Of a stretch of 64,000 nt of DNA, positions 1-10,110 are shown piece by piece; within the stretch, counting starts at the first letter, position 1, and each line of letters begins with the position of its first letter. The stretch covers positions 45,001 through 109,000 of the forward strand of contig JBAHVR010000242.1 of the NCBI GenBank assembly GCA_036898135.1, given 5' to 3'. Both the position numbers and the translations under genes were made by a program. The DNA comes from Oncomelania hupensis. Taxonomy: Eukaryota > Mollusca > Gastropoda > Littorinimorpha > Pomatiopsidae. The notes under the pieces were generated by a model. It was not told the DNA's origin and ran no database searches. It saw nothing but the letters and a program-made list of their open reading frames with translations.

Positions 1-9
1 ATCATCCTG

Positions 10-147
10 CCTTTACACCACCTGTTTGAGTGATGGATGTGTATTTGGTGTGTGTGAGGGTGGATGATACAGGTGAGCGTGTATGTTGGTAAAGATCGCC
101 GCGCTTTGAGCCTGAATGATTTGGGGAAAGGCGTGTATAGCATCCTG

Positions 148-214
<67 letters not shown>
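10..214 (+). mobile_element. SINE S1, 3' part with (ATT)n tail
   Basis: The segment reads CCTGCCTTTACACCACCTG, then GTATGTTGGTAAAGATCGCC, then a GCGCTTTGAGCCTGA block, and ends in an (ATT)n tract at 151-214. The same order occurs on the minus strand at 58,190-58,345, where it continues upstream into a tRNA-like head, and in part at 1,240-1,980. It is therefore read as the 3' half of a tRNA-derived SINE with an ATT tail. The head is not visible here because the window starts inside the element. The family is defined only by comparison within this window. Confidence 0.7.
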
Positions 215-820
215 TGAACATACAGCGTGGTCTCGCCTAGTCTCGGGTGCGCGGCACCAATTAACCTGTTATGCGTTGAAATAGCCCCCACTGATTTGCA
301 GATTGAGATGTGAAATAAGAGTCGCTGGACGACTCGCATTCTGCGGGGAAACTGATCGAGTAATCAGCGCTGGCAAGTGTCATCCGATCAGTAACTTCTT
401 GCAAACTGCCAGGATTATTTGGAACGCGCGCGGCACGTGCTCTTGGCGTGGTCAGCGTCTATTTTTAGCGTAATGACTTCACTCGCTATTTTTAAAGCAG
501 AGTCGCGATTGGCGTAGCGATTATTTGAAAATGACTTCATTTAGCTATTTTAGCGTAATTACTCTATGATTGGCATCAGTTGCAGGTCTCTGCCCACAAC
601 TCGTCCCCTCCGCACTCCGCTCCTCCCAACACCACCCCACCCCACCCCACCCCACCGTCACCTGCACTTAGATATTGTTTATAGATGGTCATTTTCTGCC
701 AGCTGTTTTTCACTAATTATCGCTGCAGGATAGAGGTTGAATCTCTTAAAGTAGAAATTAGATTCATGCTGCGATCTTGTCACTTTTGATTATTATTATG
801 TCTGTAATTGTGTGTATTTA
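215..820. other. No recognised gene
   Basis: Unassigned sequence. Two short similar motifs (AATGACTTCACTCGCTATTTTT near 473-495 and AATGACTTCATTTAGCTATTTT near 530-552) suggest an old local duplication. A short (CCACC)n run lies at about 631-655. No coding signature is seen. Confidence 0.5.
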
Positions 821-831
821 TTTCTATTAAT

Positions 832-1110
832 AGTGTGTGTGTGTGTGTGTGCGTGTGTGTTTACGTCTGTTGTCTGTATGTCTACAAGTATTTTTTGTGT
901 CGCGTGTGTTTAGATTAATTTGCACGTGCGCCTTTGAGTGAGCGTGTTTGAGAGAGAGGGAAGAGAGAGAGAGAGTTGTATCTTTATAGATGTGTGTAGC
1001 GCATGTACGTTCGTAGGCCTACGTGCATGCATTGTGATTTGTATGTACGCGGTTGTATATAGATGGGATGGATTCTTCATGAATGTGTGTGTGGGTGTGT
1101 GTGTGTGTGT

Positions 1111-1178
<68 letters not shown>

Positions 1179-1235
1179 ATTTGTGTTTGTTGATGCCGTG
1201 GGATAGATATGTGTGTGTTGTTGTTGTTGTTGTTG
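832..1235. repeat. GT-rich microsatellite cluster
   Basis: GT runs at 832-860 and mainly 1,088-1,177, followed by (GTT)n at 1,217-1,233. The interrupted GT tract gives long open frames on both strands that are purely repeat-encoded (CVCV or HTHT) and are not genes. Confidence 0.9.
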
Positions 1236-1239
1236 AGTT

Positions 1240-1980
1240 GTGTTGTGTTGTATGTGAGAATGGGAGAAACATTACATTACATTACATGATTATTGCTTTA
1301 GGTCCAGCGGACTCTTCCGAGCCAAATCAGGAACGGACAACCCCCGATCCGCATAAAAGATCTGCTGAAAGAACCCTAGTGGTAAAACTGAATGCTCTCC
1401 ACCAGCCAGTCACTTTAAAATAAAGACATCCCACGCAGGGGACGCTGAGGCTATACTCTAATTTATTGAACCCCAGTTTAAAAAACAAAATAGAATACAA
1501 ACATCATTATAAATTATCAACAAAACACATAGGCTTACATATGAAATGCCTACATTGCTAAATAATAGCATCATAGGAAGCCCTAGTGACCACCTGGCGG
1601 AAAGCGTCCAATATTCCCAAGCTGACCCAACAGACCTCACACACCAATAAGGAGTCTTGTCCCAGAAGAGTTTTCAAGAAAAAAGGTAGGTGACTGGTCT
1701 AGTGAAGACGAAAATAGTATAGCAGATTGATAAAACAGAGCAGGAATGAGAAAGAACAAATGAGAAAGACAGTGACAGTGGGAATTTAAAGCACTAAATT
1801 TCCAGAAAGTGGGGATACTATTTATACTGAAACCCCCGGCACCCCAACGGGGGGATTGGAGAAACATGTGAGATGTATGTTGGTAAAGATCACCGCGCTT
1901 TGAGACTGATTGGTGATATGGGTAAAAGCGCATAATTTTTATGTAGCATCCAGTATTAGTGTAGTAGCCTACATTAGGGG
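1240..1980 (+). mobile_element. SINE S1 copy split by family X
   Basis: The pieces at about 1,240-1,272 and 1,858-1,980 together match the S1 3' half seen at 58.2 kb: GTATGTGAGA...GAAACATGTGAG, then TGTATGTTGGTAAAGATC, then a GCGCTTTGAG block and AGCATCC. The X retroposon sits between them with a 10-bp direct repeat, so this S1 copy was present before X inserted. No long ATT tail is preserved. Confidence 0.6.
1273..1857 (-). mobile_element. Family X retroposon, full length (585 bp)
   Basis: This is the best-delimited copy of a family found five times in the window (also 12,497-12,537; 15,439-16,012; 31,021-31,580; 60,571-61,126). On the minus strand it starts with a C-rich then G-rich hairpin (CCCCCGTTGGGG...CCGGGGG), has a TATAAATAG motif about 35 bases in, and ends AAGCAATAATC followed by (ATGTA)n. 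It is flanked by perfect 10-bp repeats GGAGAAACAT at 1,263-1,272 and 1,858-1,867. No tRNA, 5S or 7SL head and no convincing open frame is seen. A tail plus TSD indicates LINE-style retroposition. It could be a novel SINE or a short non-autonomous LINE derivative. Confidence 0.8.
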
Positions 1981-3400
1981 TGCATACATGTGTGCATGAG
2001 AATTTTGGGTGATTGCGAATCAATTACTATGCGTGTCTGCTCGTCTGTATGTGCACTTTCTTGCAAGGACTTAGTCATTGGTTTAAACATAAATCATAAA
2101 ACATAAACCAGATATTAATGCAAGGCAAAACATTAGGGCGCGCAGAAGCACAATGCTTAATGAGTGCTACCTAAATGATAAATACTGTATCCAAACTATC
2201 ACTGGCGGGCGACAGTAAACAACAAACAAAACTTTGATAGAAATACCAGAAGAAAACAAATTAGAAATATTTTTAAAAAAATAACAAACATTAAAAAACA
2301 AGATGGACTGAATAAAACAATGCTGACAAACACAAACGTCTGAGACCTTAAGTATCACAAACTGAAAACATTTTTTTTGAAAATGCAAACAAAAAATACA
2401 TAAAGGAAAACTTGGGGGTGGGGGGGGGATGCGATAGAGGTTTACCTTGTGAAAAGAAACTAACAGATGTGTGTGTACAAGATCGAAGTTACAAAGCGAT
2501 TTTGGCCTTGATTTTAAGAGCTTTGTTACAGTGTGCCTTAAGTAGTGGCCACAGTTGGCTTATGTTTAACGACTTTATGCATTGGGTTATGAAATTTTTC
2601 ACTGATCAGAATTTTAACGGGTGGCCACACTTTTTGAATTTAGTCGCCACATTTGGCTTACGTTTAACGGCTTATGCTTTGGATCGGAGGTAGTGGCGCC
2701 ATGTTTATCACGGCCCGGTTCGAATTTATAAACGTGTGTAGCTGTAATTTCACTACAAAAAGCCACTTTTTCACGACGATGTTATGTACTCTTTCACGAT
2801 TTGACTATAATATGAAACAACTTCACTAAGATCGACATGCAACAAGTGTATTCAACTGCCTTTAGCTCGCCAAGTCGTGTGTAGTAGACAACCTTTGTTG
2901 CGTGTAAACATGTGTGGGAGGAGTTTAGGTTGACCTCTAAACTCCTGACGACGTCACACTCTCGCTTCTGACTGGTCCTCCTAAGCCCGGCTTATGTTTT
3001 TTGCAGGAGGAATCAAACGTGCTCAATCCTAGTGAAATTTACGTTAGCCAGTCCGCAAGGAAGTACATAACGTCATAAGGAATTCATAAGCGTGTGGTCG
3101 GGTCTTTAGAGTTTGAGCGAAAGGAAATGTCTGGCTGGCTGTTTGACTTTCTGTCTGTTTACCTGCTTACGTGCAAGTGCGCGATGTATAGGTCTATTCT
3201 ATCTATACGCAAGAATAAAACCTTATAGTTTCATCTTCCGAGAGGTGCACATAAGGGAAGTAACTGTGGTTGGGACGCCTGCAGCCTTTTTTTTTGGGGG
3301 GGGGGCGCTAAGTGGCGCAAGCATTCCGCACATGCTTGATCAGTCTTTTGCTGACGTCAGTCTCTAGTTGTGGCGGAGGAGGAGTGAAAGAGGAAGAATT
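1981..3400. other. Unassigned, with a local duplication
   Basis: No gene is recognised. GTGGCCACAGTTGGCTTATG at about 2,545 recurs diverged as GTCGCCACATTTGGCTTACG at about 2,643, in each case followed by TTTAACG and CTTTATGC/CTTATGC. This is an old roughly 98-bp-period tandem duplication. A T9-G9 run lies near 3,288-3,304. The short open frames here show no family resemblance I can name. Confidence 0.5.
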
Positions 3401-3578
3401 AGAAGGAGGAAGAGGATAAAGAGACTATATATATAGTAAGATTAAAATAAGAAAACGGCAAGGAAAATACGATGGAGGGGATTGGAAAGAGGAAAACAGA
3501 TGAGAAGGAAAAAAAAACAAGAAGAAGGACGAAAGAAAGGCGATGTGGAGAAAGAAGAAGACAAAGGAGAGAGAGATA

Positions 3579-3987
3579 ATAAGATAAGATAAGATAAGAT
3601 ACGAATTTTATTTTGCAAGGGTAAAACAAAAGAGTAAGCGACGGGTCGCTATTTTACATCTTGCCCTGGGAGCCGGTAACAATATCTATTACATACTAAA
3701 AAAAATAATGTTATAACATTAACAACATTGAACAATAACAAATAAACAAGGTCATCATTGGATAGAATTCTTTTCTTTAAAAAAATTATCTTTTTTAATG
3801 TTCATCAACAACGATTATTGTTAATTTTAAATTTTAATGTGTTTTAAGAGACGTGTTCTAAATGAGGTAAATTTAGATGGTGGAGTGCGAAGATATTCAG
3901 GAAAGTTATTCCACAAAGTGGAACAGGAATAAGTTAGACTAGTTTTGAAGGCATAACTTTTTGGAATTGGGACATTTAATTTTGTGG
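3579..3987 (-). mobile_element. L2-like LINE, 3' end with coding C-terminus
   Basis: On the minus strand the segment encodes the decayed C-terminus of the L2-like reverse transcriptase (LWNNFPE, then a segment ending near RTRLLKHIK), followed by the 3' untranslated region and an AATAAAATTCGTATCTTATC tail. The (AAGAT)n seen at 3,579-3,600 on the plus strand is this tail. It matches 23,750-24,136, the better copy. It is strongly 5'-truncated and non-coding. Confidence 0.85.
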
Positions 3988-4075
3988 AGAGAGAGACAGA
4001 CAGACAGACAGACAGAAGACAGACAGACAGAGAGACAGACAGAGAAAGATAGAGAGAGAAGAGAGCAGGGGGGAA
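3988..4075. repeat. (CAGA)n / GA-rich tract
   Basis: Short tetranucleotide CAGA and GA repeats between two L2-like fragments. No coding content. Confidence 0.85.
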
Positions 4076-4076
4076 A

Positions 4077-4230
4077 GAACTTTAATGTAAAAAGGGTTTT
4101 TAAAAAAGCGAGTAAGCATTGGGTATGTTTTTGTACGTCTTGCCGTTAGGGCTTGTAACAACAATAAACTAATATAACAAAATAACTTTATAACAATAAA
4201 GTCATAATGAAACAATACAATCAAGATCTG
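4077..4230 (-). mobile_element. L2-like LINE 3' untranslated fragment
   Basis: On the minus strand this matches the end of the L2-like 3' untranslated region (GCCCTAA-GGCAAGA, then AAGCG and CTTACTCGC) seen at 24,050-24,110. The pentamer tail is lost and the fragment runs into a GA tract. Either an independent 5'-truncated insertion or a duplicated piece of the neighbouring fragment. Confidence 0.65.
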
Positions 4231-4246
4231 CTACATATATGAACGT

Positions 4247-4398
<152 letters not shown>

Positions 4399-4630
4399 CT
4401 TTCAGCGTGAAACGTTTTGGGGTGTAAAGTTTAAAAAAAGTCCTGAACTAATTGATTAATTTAGTACTTCATTCTCCACCCAAATTCCTACTTTGTGTTT
4501 CCAGAAAGTGTTTATAATTATCGATGAAACAGTTAAGAGAGTCCAACAACAACAAAGATAAAGAAAGAAAAACAAAAGGAACAAAGGAAAGAAAGAGAAA
4601 AGAACAAGAGATGGACAGACAGACAGAAAA

Positions 4631-4751
<121 letters not shown>

Positions 4752-4898
4752 CGGACTGAAAGAGCATGTACGTGCACCAAAGTCAAGGACATGTGTTGAT
4801 ATATAGAAGGGAGGGTGTGATTGCTGGAGTGCGGGAGGAAGTATGAGGGAGATGATAATATGCTGATCGAATTGTGCAATGTTTCCACTGTCGAGAGA

Positions 4899-4990
4899 GA
4901 TAAGATAAGATAAGATAACAATTTTATTTAACTATGGTTAAAAAAATTGTAAGCACTGGGTGTGCAATTTTACGTCTCGCTCTTGGGGCT

Positions 4991-4991
<1 letters not shown>
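4899..4991 (-). mobile_element. L2-like LINE 3' tip with (TTATC)n tail
   Basis: On the minus strand: AGCCCCAAGAGCGAGACG, a CACCCAGTGCTTAC block, AATAAAATTG, then (TTATC)n (AAGAT repeats at 4,899-4,918 on the plus strand). It matches the last roughly 90 bp of the L2-like family at 24,050-24,136. It is a severely 5'-truncated copy. Confidence 0.8.
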
Positions 4992-5054
<63 letters not shown>

Positions 5055-5120
5055 GTATTTATATAGCGCTTTTACCTAAGCAACAACAATATCAGTTCAA
5101 AGCGCAGTACACACGTGTAC
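4992..5120 (-). mobile_element. (AAT)n tract joined to a SINE/LINE 3' end
   Basis: (AAT)n at 4,992-5,053 is followed by GGTATTTATATAGCGC and TCAAAGCGCAGTACAC. On the minus strand this is a GCGCTATATAAATACC end with an (ATT)n tail, the ending shared by several retroposons in this window. Too short to assign to a family. Confidence 0.6.
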
Positions 5121-5154
5121 ACATACTAACGCACAAGTATTTCAAACAATCTAA

Positions 5155-5215
5155 TGAGAGAGAGAGAGAGAGAGAGACAGAGAGAGAGGAAGAGAGAGAG
5201 AGGGGGGGAGGGAGG
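5155..5215. repeat. GA-rich microsatellite
   Basis: Interrupted GA tract with G-rich interruptions, followed to about 5,380 by purine-rich, low-complexity sequence. Confidence 0.9.
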
Positions 5216-5599
5216 GAAGGACGGACAGAAGGAGAGGATGATCACAGAGGCAAGCGAAACAAAGGCAGACGCGGAGAATGAGAGATAGAAAGTGTCTATA
5301 TGTGGAAATGGATGGATGAGGGAGGACGGGTGGAAGGAGAGATGTGAAAGTGAAAGGGTAGATAAAGAGAGAAAAAAAAGGATGATCTGAACTATGTGAA
5401 GGCCACACACACGTCTTTGTTGTGAGCAGCGCGGGTGGCTTTGTTAATCGTGTTTAGCGGCTGTGTTGTGTAGGAAACGGCTTCCTGTACAAATACAGCC
5501 CCCTGTGCATCTTGTAACTTCTTGTCTGTTCTTCTTTTCAACATGTTGTATCCCTAAGGATATATTTCACAATATACCTTAAATATTTTAGGATATACC

Positions 5600-5745
5600 T
5601 GAAAAATCCCAGAATTGTGCTCAGTGGTCTGAGGAGAGGAGTCAGACGACAGTGCGCCTCAGGCAGGAAATGCTTGCCTGCGCATGGAAATGAGATCCTG
5701 TATCAGCCACAGCCTTGAGAAGCTCTCTGAGCTGTAAAGAGATAG
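5600..5745 (+). mobile_element. SINE Z, central and 3' part
   Basis: It shows the Z-family order: AATTGTGCTCAGTGGTCTGAG, a block with GTCAGACGACAGTGCGCC, GAGATCCTGTATCAGCC, CAGCCTTGAGAAGCTC, and a terminal GAGCTGTAAAG. The same blocks recur at 38,800-38,945 and 45,283-45,495 on this strand and at 25,475, 34,095 and 49,925 reversed. Diverged and without a tail. Confidence 0.75.
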
Positions 5746-5826
5746 ATTGGAATGCTACAATACACTTTGCGCGAAAAAGTTTTGGTTTTATCTAGCTAGC
5801 AGTACATGCGTAAATGATATCGTTAA

Positions 5827-6035
5827 GTATGAGAGAGAGAGAGAGAGAGAGTGAGTGAGAGAGAGAGTGAGGGAGCGGAGTGGAGAGGGGTGGGGTGGGT
5901 GACGGTCATCCATCAACACTATGATCACCATAATCCTGATCCTCATCATCACGCTCATCATTATGATCATCGTCGTCGTCGCCATCACATCACCATCGCC
6001 ATCATCATTGTCATCGTCGTCATGTGCTACAATTA
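5827..6035. repeat. GA tract and degenerate ATC/GTC trinucleotides
   Basis: GA-rich run at 5,829-5,890, followed by imperfect (ATC)n/(GTC)n at about 5,920-6,025. Confidence 0.85.
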
Positions 6036-6061
6036 TTTATAACAAGCATATTATCTTCCGT

Positions 6062-6180
6062 ATCTTTCATCATGAAAGATTCAAGAATACTTTATTATCC
6101 CAAACAGAGAAATTAAGGCATGCTTTGCTGACAGTACTACTACAACAAATTGCAATAAATGTGTAAGAAAAAGTAATTAC
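6062..6180 (-). mobile_element. Possible LINE/SINE 3' end
   Basis: On the minus strand this reads TTTGGGATAATAAAGTATTC, the kind of AATAAAG end seen at the 3' terminus of many invertebrate LINEs. No coding part and no second copy in the window, so the assignment is tentative. Confidence 0.35.
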
Positions 6181-6755
6181 AAATATTCACTCTTTACAAA
6201 GTTGATCACCAACTGCTAAACAGGAACAAAAGACATTATGATCAACATCATGATCAACAACAACAACAAAATGAAACATGAAGCATTATGAAATAATTCA
6301 TTTGTAATGGCACGAGGAGGTTGATTCGATCCTTAATGCTGTATTTCGTCATTTTTATAACTGAAACGAGGCTGTTACAATGGCTTTGACCATCCATCTA
6401 TTATAGCTAGCTGTCACTACAGCCTACTTCAGTATGGAGAAAATAGGACAAAATGATAGCTTTAATCAAAATAACTGACTTGCCGAAAATAATTGTCACA
6501 TTGGGTGACTCCTTTTCACTGCACCGTTGGTCATATGCCTGGATTCTTTTACTGCTTCGTTTGTGTTACGGTTGTTTTAAATACACGGCGCCACCCAGGA
6601 CAGACGGAGGAGTAGAAGCACATTGCGACCCTTTGGAAACTATAGTGGTGTTGAGTCACACCCAGTCAATCCCTTTTTTGTAATAGCAGCAGCCCTAACA
6701 TCTGTAGGGGGCAGCCTAACACGGTAACACGGACATTTGTCGGGGAATAAGAAGA
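6181..6755. other. No recognised gene
   Basis: Unassigned sequence with a short CAACAACAA run near 6,256. No coding or repeat-family signature that I can support. Confidence 0.5.
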
Positions 6756-6756
6756 A

Positions 6757-6893
6757 GACGAAGGAGGAGGAGGAGGAGGAAGAAGAAGAAGAAGAAGAGA
6801 ACGGCGAAACAAGTACACCACCACCACCACCACCGACAACAACACCAACAACAACAACAACCCCAACAACAACAACAGCAGCAGCAGCAGCTA
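6757..6893. repeat. Compound trinucleotide repeat
   Basis: GAGGAG/GAAGAA, then CACCAC, then ACAACA/CCAACA, then CAGCAG. The Glu- or Pro/Thr-rich frame across it is low complexity. Because four trinucleotide motifs in one phase could mimic a real low-complexity exon, I checked the flanks and saw no splice-bounded coding context. Confidence 0.85.
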
Positions 6894-7152
6894 GGAGGAG
6901 ACTGCGGGTTATTTTTTCCGTCTAACGTTTCATAGCATAAAGACTTTTATGTCTTAATCGTTTTTCTTTATTTTCTTTCTTTCTTTTTTTGCTGCTGTCT
7001 GGAACGCATAAATTGTTTTGAAACAGACCATTAACTTTAAAATGTAAGCTATTTATATTTTTGTTGCCTGTTTTTTTTTCCGTGGCATAGTGAAATTAGC
7101 AACTTGAATCATTCTTTTTGTGGTAGCTATGTGTGCTATATAAATCTATGTA

Positions 7153-7156
<4 letters not shown>

Positions 7157-7220
<64 letters not shown>
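7157..7220. repeat. (ATT)n microsatellite
   Basis: About 21 ATT units, preceded by GCTATATAAATCTATG. It probably marks the 3' end of a plus-strand retroposon whose body (about 7,070-7,156) is too diverged to name. Confidence 0.9.
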
Positions 7221-7221
<1 letters not shown>

Positions 7222-7244
7222 GACATTTTGTATGTAAGCTTAAG

Positions 7245-7440
7245 GAGGCCCACAGTTGACCACGCCTTCTCGACGGATCCTTTTAACATTCACAATGAGT
7301 ATTGCCCGACTGGAAAAAAATCAGCTTACAATAAAACAATAAATCTGTGGAAAATATATAGTGCTTTGTTTTTTTGTTATGTATAAATTCTGTAGTTATT
7401 GTGTCTATTACTAGCAACAGCAGTTGGCTAGCAAGACAAC
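7245..7440 (+). repeat. Family W flank block, copy 1
   Basis: About 190 bp homologous to 18,305-18,480: GACCACGCC..CTCGACGGATCC, TTTTAACATTCACAATGAGT, a TCAGCTTACAA/TTAGCTTTCAA block, then an AT-rich part ending at ACTAGCAACAG. In this copy a 42-bp minisatellite follows. In the other copy a 30-bp minisatellite precedes. The block starts GCTTAAGGAGGCCC here and ACTTAAAGGGACCC there. Confidence 0.65.
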
Positions 7441-7460
7441 AATGCACCTGTTCAACTAAA

Positions 7461-7886
7461 CAGAAAGTAACTACCAGCGACTGCGTGTGGGCTTTAGGTC
7501 CACAGAAAATAACTACCAGCGACTGCGTGTGGGCTTTAGGTCCACAGAAAATAACTACCAGCGACTGCGTGTGGGCTTTAGGTCCACAGAAAATAACTAC
7601 CAGCGACTGCGTGTGGGCTTTAGGTCCACAGAAAATAACTACCAGCGACTGCGTGTGGGCTTTAGGTCCACAGAAAATAACTACCAGCGACTGCGTGTGG
7701 GCTTTAGGTCCACAGAAAATAACTACCAGAGACTGCGTGTGGGCTTTAGGTCTACAGAAAATAACTACCAGCGACTGCGTGTGGGCTTTAGGTCTACATA
7801 AAATAACTACCAGCGACTGCGTGTGGGCTTTAGGTCTACAGAAAATAACTACCAGCGACTGCGTGTGGGCTTTAGGTCCACAGAAA
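7461..7886. repeat. 42-bp minisatellite, about 10 copies
   Basis: Unit of 42 bp beginning ACTACCAGCGACTGCGTGTG and continuing into GGGCTTTAGGTCCACAGAAA. There are ten tandem copies with only a few substitutions (CCACAG to CTACAG, CAGCG to CAGAG). Since 42 is divisible by three and the unit lacks stops in several frames, long repetitive open frames appear on both strands. These are artefacts of period and composition. The low divergence indicates recent amplification or homogenisation. Confidence 0.95.
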
Positions 7887-8021
7887 AAAGCAAGCAAGAC
7901 ACGAGGGGGAGAGGGAGGGGGGAGAAAGAAATAGAGAGAGTGAGACAATGGAAATGCATTACATTTAATTGAATTCGTTAATAGGACAAAGATTTTAGGT
8001 TTAAGTCTTTAACAACCTGTT

Positions 8022-8106
<85 letters not shown>

Positions 8107-8140
8107 GAGAGAAAACGAGAGAGGGAGAGAGAGAGAGTGA
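8022..8140. repeat. (GA)n microsatellite
   Basis: About 80 bp of perfect GA followed by an interrupted GA-rich stretch to about 8,140. Confidence 0.95.
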
Positions 8141-9329
8141 GACGCACAGAGACAGACCAGAGACTTAACAATTTACAAGGTATGTGTGGGTGCGTGCGTG
8201 TGGTTTTATGTATGTGTGTGTGTAACTGGTTAGAGCAGTATCATGCTTGTAGTCAACAATGGAGTGTGTGTAGGGGGAGGAAGAGAAGGGGAAGGGTGGT
8301 TTTGACAGTAGGAGCCGGTACGAAGATTAATGACATTGCGCCACTTCATATCTGCAGTAGCTTCTGGTAGTGCCATCGCTCTCTCCTTGAATTTCCACCC
8401 TTAAATAAACATTGACTGATAGACCCCCTCCACTTTCCTCTGTTTACATTTTGAGCGTAGGATTCTATGAGTTCATCTTTCTAGATGTAATTTATGTTCG
8501 GAAGCTTGGTTCATTTGTGTGTGTTTGTGTGTGTGTTTATGACAGTGAGTTCACTTTGGAATTATTGTCACGTTCAAAGATGACCCTAATAAGCACTCTT
8601 TGCTCAAACCGACCGCAAATATTTACATGTTTAGAGGCCTCTCTTCTTTGCTGTGTAAACAAACAATTGTGCCTACACTTTCGCTGCGATGCTGATGTTG
8701 AGAATCAACCTCGATGCTTTTAGATCTACTAGGCACACAAACAAATTAAGGTATATAGATAGATATATATCCAAAGTTTACTTTTGCAAGAAAGTTCTTT
8801 TAGGACTTTTTTTCGGGTCGGGTCACACTCACTGTGCATTTGAAAAGGGTCCTTAGCGTTGAAATGCGTGATCTTGGATCGTTTAAAGGACTTGCTTGGA
8901 GGTAGGTCTATTATTATGATTTGTCTATCACAGTTAAGCTTATTCATGTTATAATGCAGTGGTTAGAAGGTGCAGGTCTGATTTGGGGGGTATTGGTGTT
9001 TGCTTGTACTTGTAATTTTGGATCGTGTATTGTGTTTAACATAAAATTAAAATGAAGCTTTCCTTTTAGGGTATGATTATCGTTATTATTTGTACTTTGT
9101 AACTCAAGCTTGTTATCATATGGTGGCTAAACTTGGGTTCTGTCTTAAGGGTTTTTTAGACCGCCTAGTGTGTTCAGTCAGATATAGGGGAACGTGTGTC
9201 GTGGGGTGTTGTAATATTATTGTTTGCACATGTATGTAAATGGAACCTGCGGATTACGCAGTGTAAAAAGGTCGCCTTTTTATATAAAGCATTAGTATTG
9301 TTGTTTGGCCATGGCAGTTTCGGAAGTTA
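8141..9329. other. No recognised gene
   Basis: About 1.2 kb without a family I can name. It contains a short GT cluster (8,517-8,540). The open frames have no recognisable motif. A GCGTTGAAATGCGTGATC stretch near 8,855 is unique in the window. Confidence 0.5.
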
Positions 9330-9756
9330 ATGTCAATTGGCGAGATCTCGAGTTTAAAGAACCATATCTGTGGAACGCACTTCCTGCCGGTCTGAGGAAC
9401 CTGGAAGATATTCATTCAATTAAAGCACAATTGAAAACATACCTTTGTCGTTTAACTTTGATTAACTCGCTTGTATTGTTTCCTCTTTCTTCTTTTAGGG
9501 AGTCTGTTTTGGATGAGCGAAGCCATGAGGGTTGCAGAGGACAGAGAAAGATGGAGTACGCTGGTTAAACGATCATCTGTGGTGTCCCAACGACCTTCGA
9601 GTTACGGGATAGGATAAGAAGGATATGATAGGATAGTTTTGGATGTGTAATTTTTTTTAATAATAGTATTTGTGTTTTGTTATCTGTAGATATAGGTCAG
9701 TCTAAACATGTTATCCTTTTGTAAAATCTCTTTGTGAGTTTTGCGCTATATAAATG

Positions 9757-9758
<2 letters not shown>
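9330..9758 (+). mobile_element. LINE C-terminus and 3' end, split by RTE tail
   Basis: The part before 9,516 encodes FKEPYLWNALPAGLRN then an IHSIKAQLKTYL-type segment, the usual extreme C-terminus of CR1/L2-type LINE reverse transcriptases (LWN.LP..LR, then a K.xLKT.L helix). After the inserted RTE tail the 3' untranslated region continues to TTGCGCTATATAAATG and the (ATT)n at 9,759. This LINE has an ATT tail and so differs from the TTATC-tailed L2-like family. Its upstream part is missing or beyond recognition. Confidence 0.65.
9516..9635 (+). mobile_element. RTE LINE 3' tip, 120 bp
   Basis: Only the last 120 bp of the RTE family (GAGCGAAGCCATGAGG to ACGGGATAGGATA) is present. It is flanked by perfect 10-bp repeats GTTTTGGATG at 9,506-9,515 and 9,636-9,645. 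The insertion interrupts the C-terminal region of another LINE, so RTE was active after that LINE inserted. Confidence 0.9.
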
Positions 9759-9817
<59 letters not shown>

Positions 9818-10054
9818 GGCCTTGCAAAGACTATCCTTCAAGGCACGGCACAAGGAGGCAGAAGAAGAGGGAGATACAAAAAGAGGTGGGAGGACAACAT
9901 TCGAGAATGGACTGGCTTGACACTGAGCAAAGCCATGAGAGTTGCTGAGGACAGAGAAAGATGGATTACGCTGGTTAAACGATCATCTGTAGTGCACCTA
10001 CGACCTTCGAGTTACGGGATAGGATAGAATGGGATATTATTATTATTATTATTA

Positions 10055-10109
<55 letters not shown>
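9759..10109 (+). mobile_element. RTE fragment inside an (ATT)n tract
   Basis: The (ATT)n at 9,759-9,817 is the tail of the upstream LINE. The RTE 3' fragment at about 9,818-10,035 (GGCCTTGCAAAGACTATCC to GGGATAGGATAG) interrupts it, and (ATT)n resumes at about 10,036-10,109. It encodes the decayed RTE C-terminus (KRWEDNIREWTGLTLS). The target duplication cannot be delimited inside the repeat. Confidence 0.85.

Positions 10110-10110
<1 letters not shown>

Noticed and set aside
7461..7886. CRISPR array
   Set aside because: Units are contiguous without variable spacers, and the genome is eukaryotic. The arrays at 18,066, 24,137 and 27,973 are rejected for the same reason.
7374..7934. 186-codon open frame of 14-residue repeats
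   Set aside because: It is the translation of the 42-bp minisatellite; comparable frames exist on both strands and the flanks show no coding signature.
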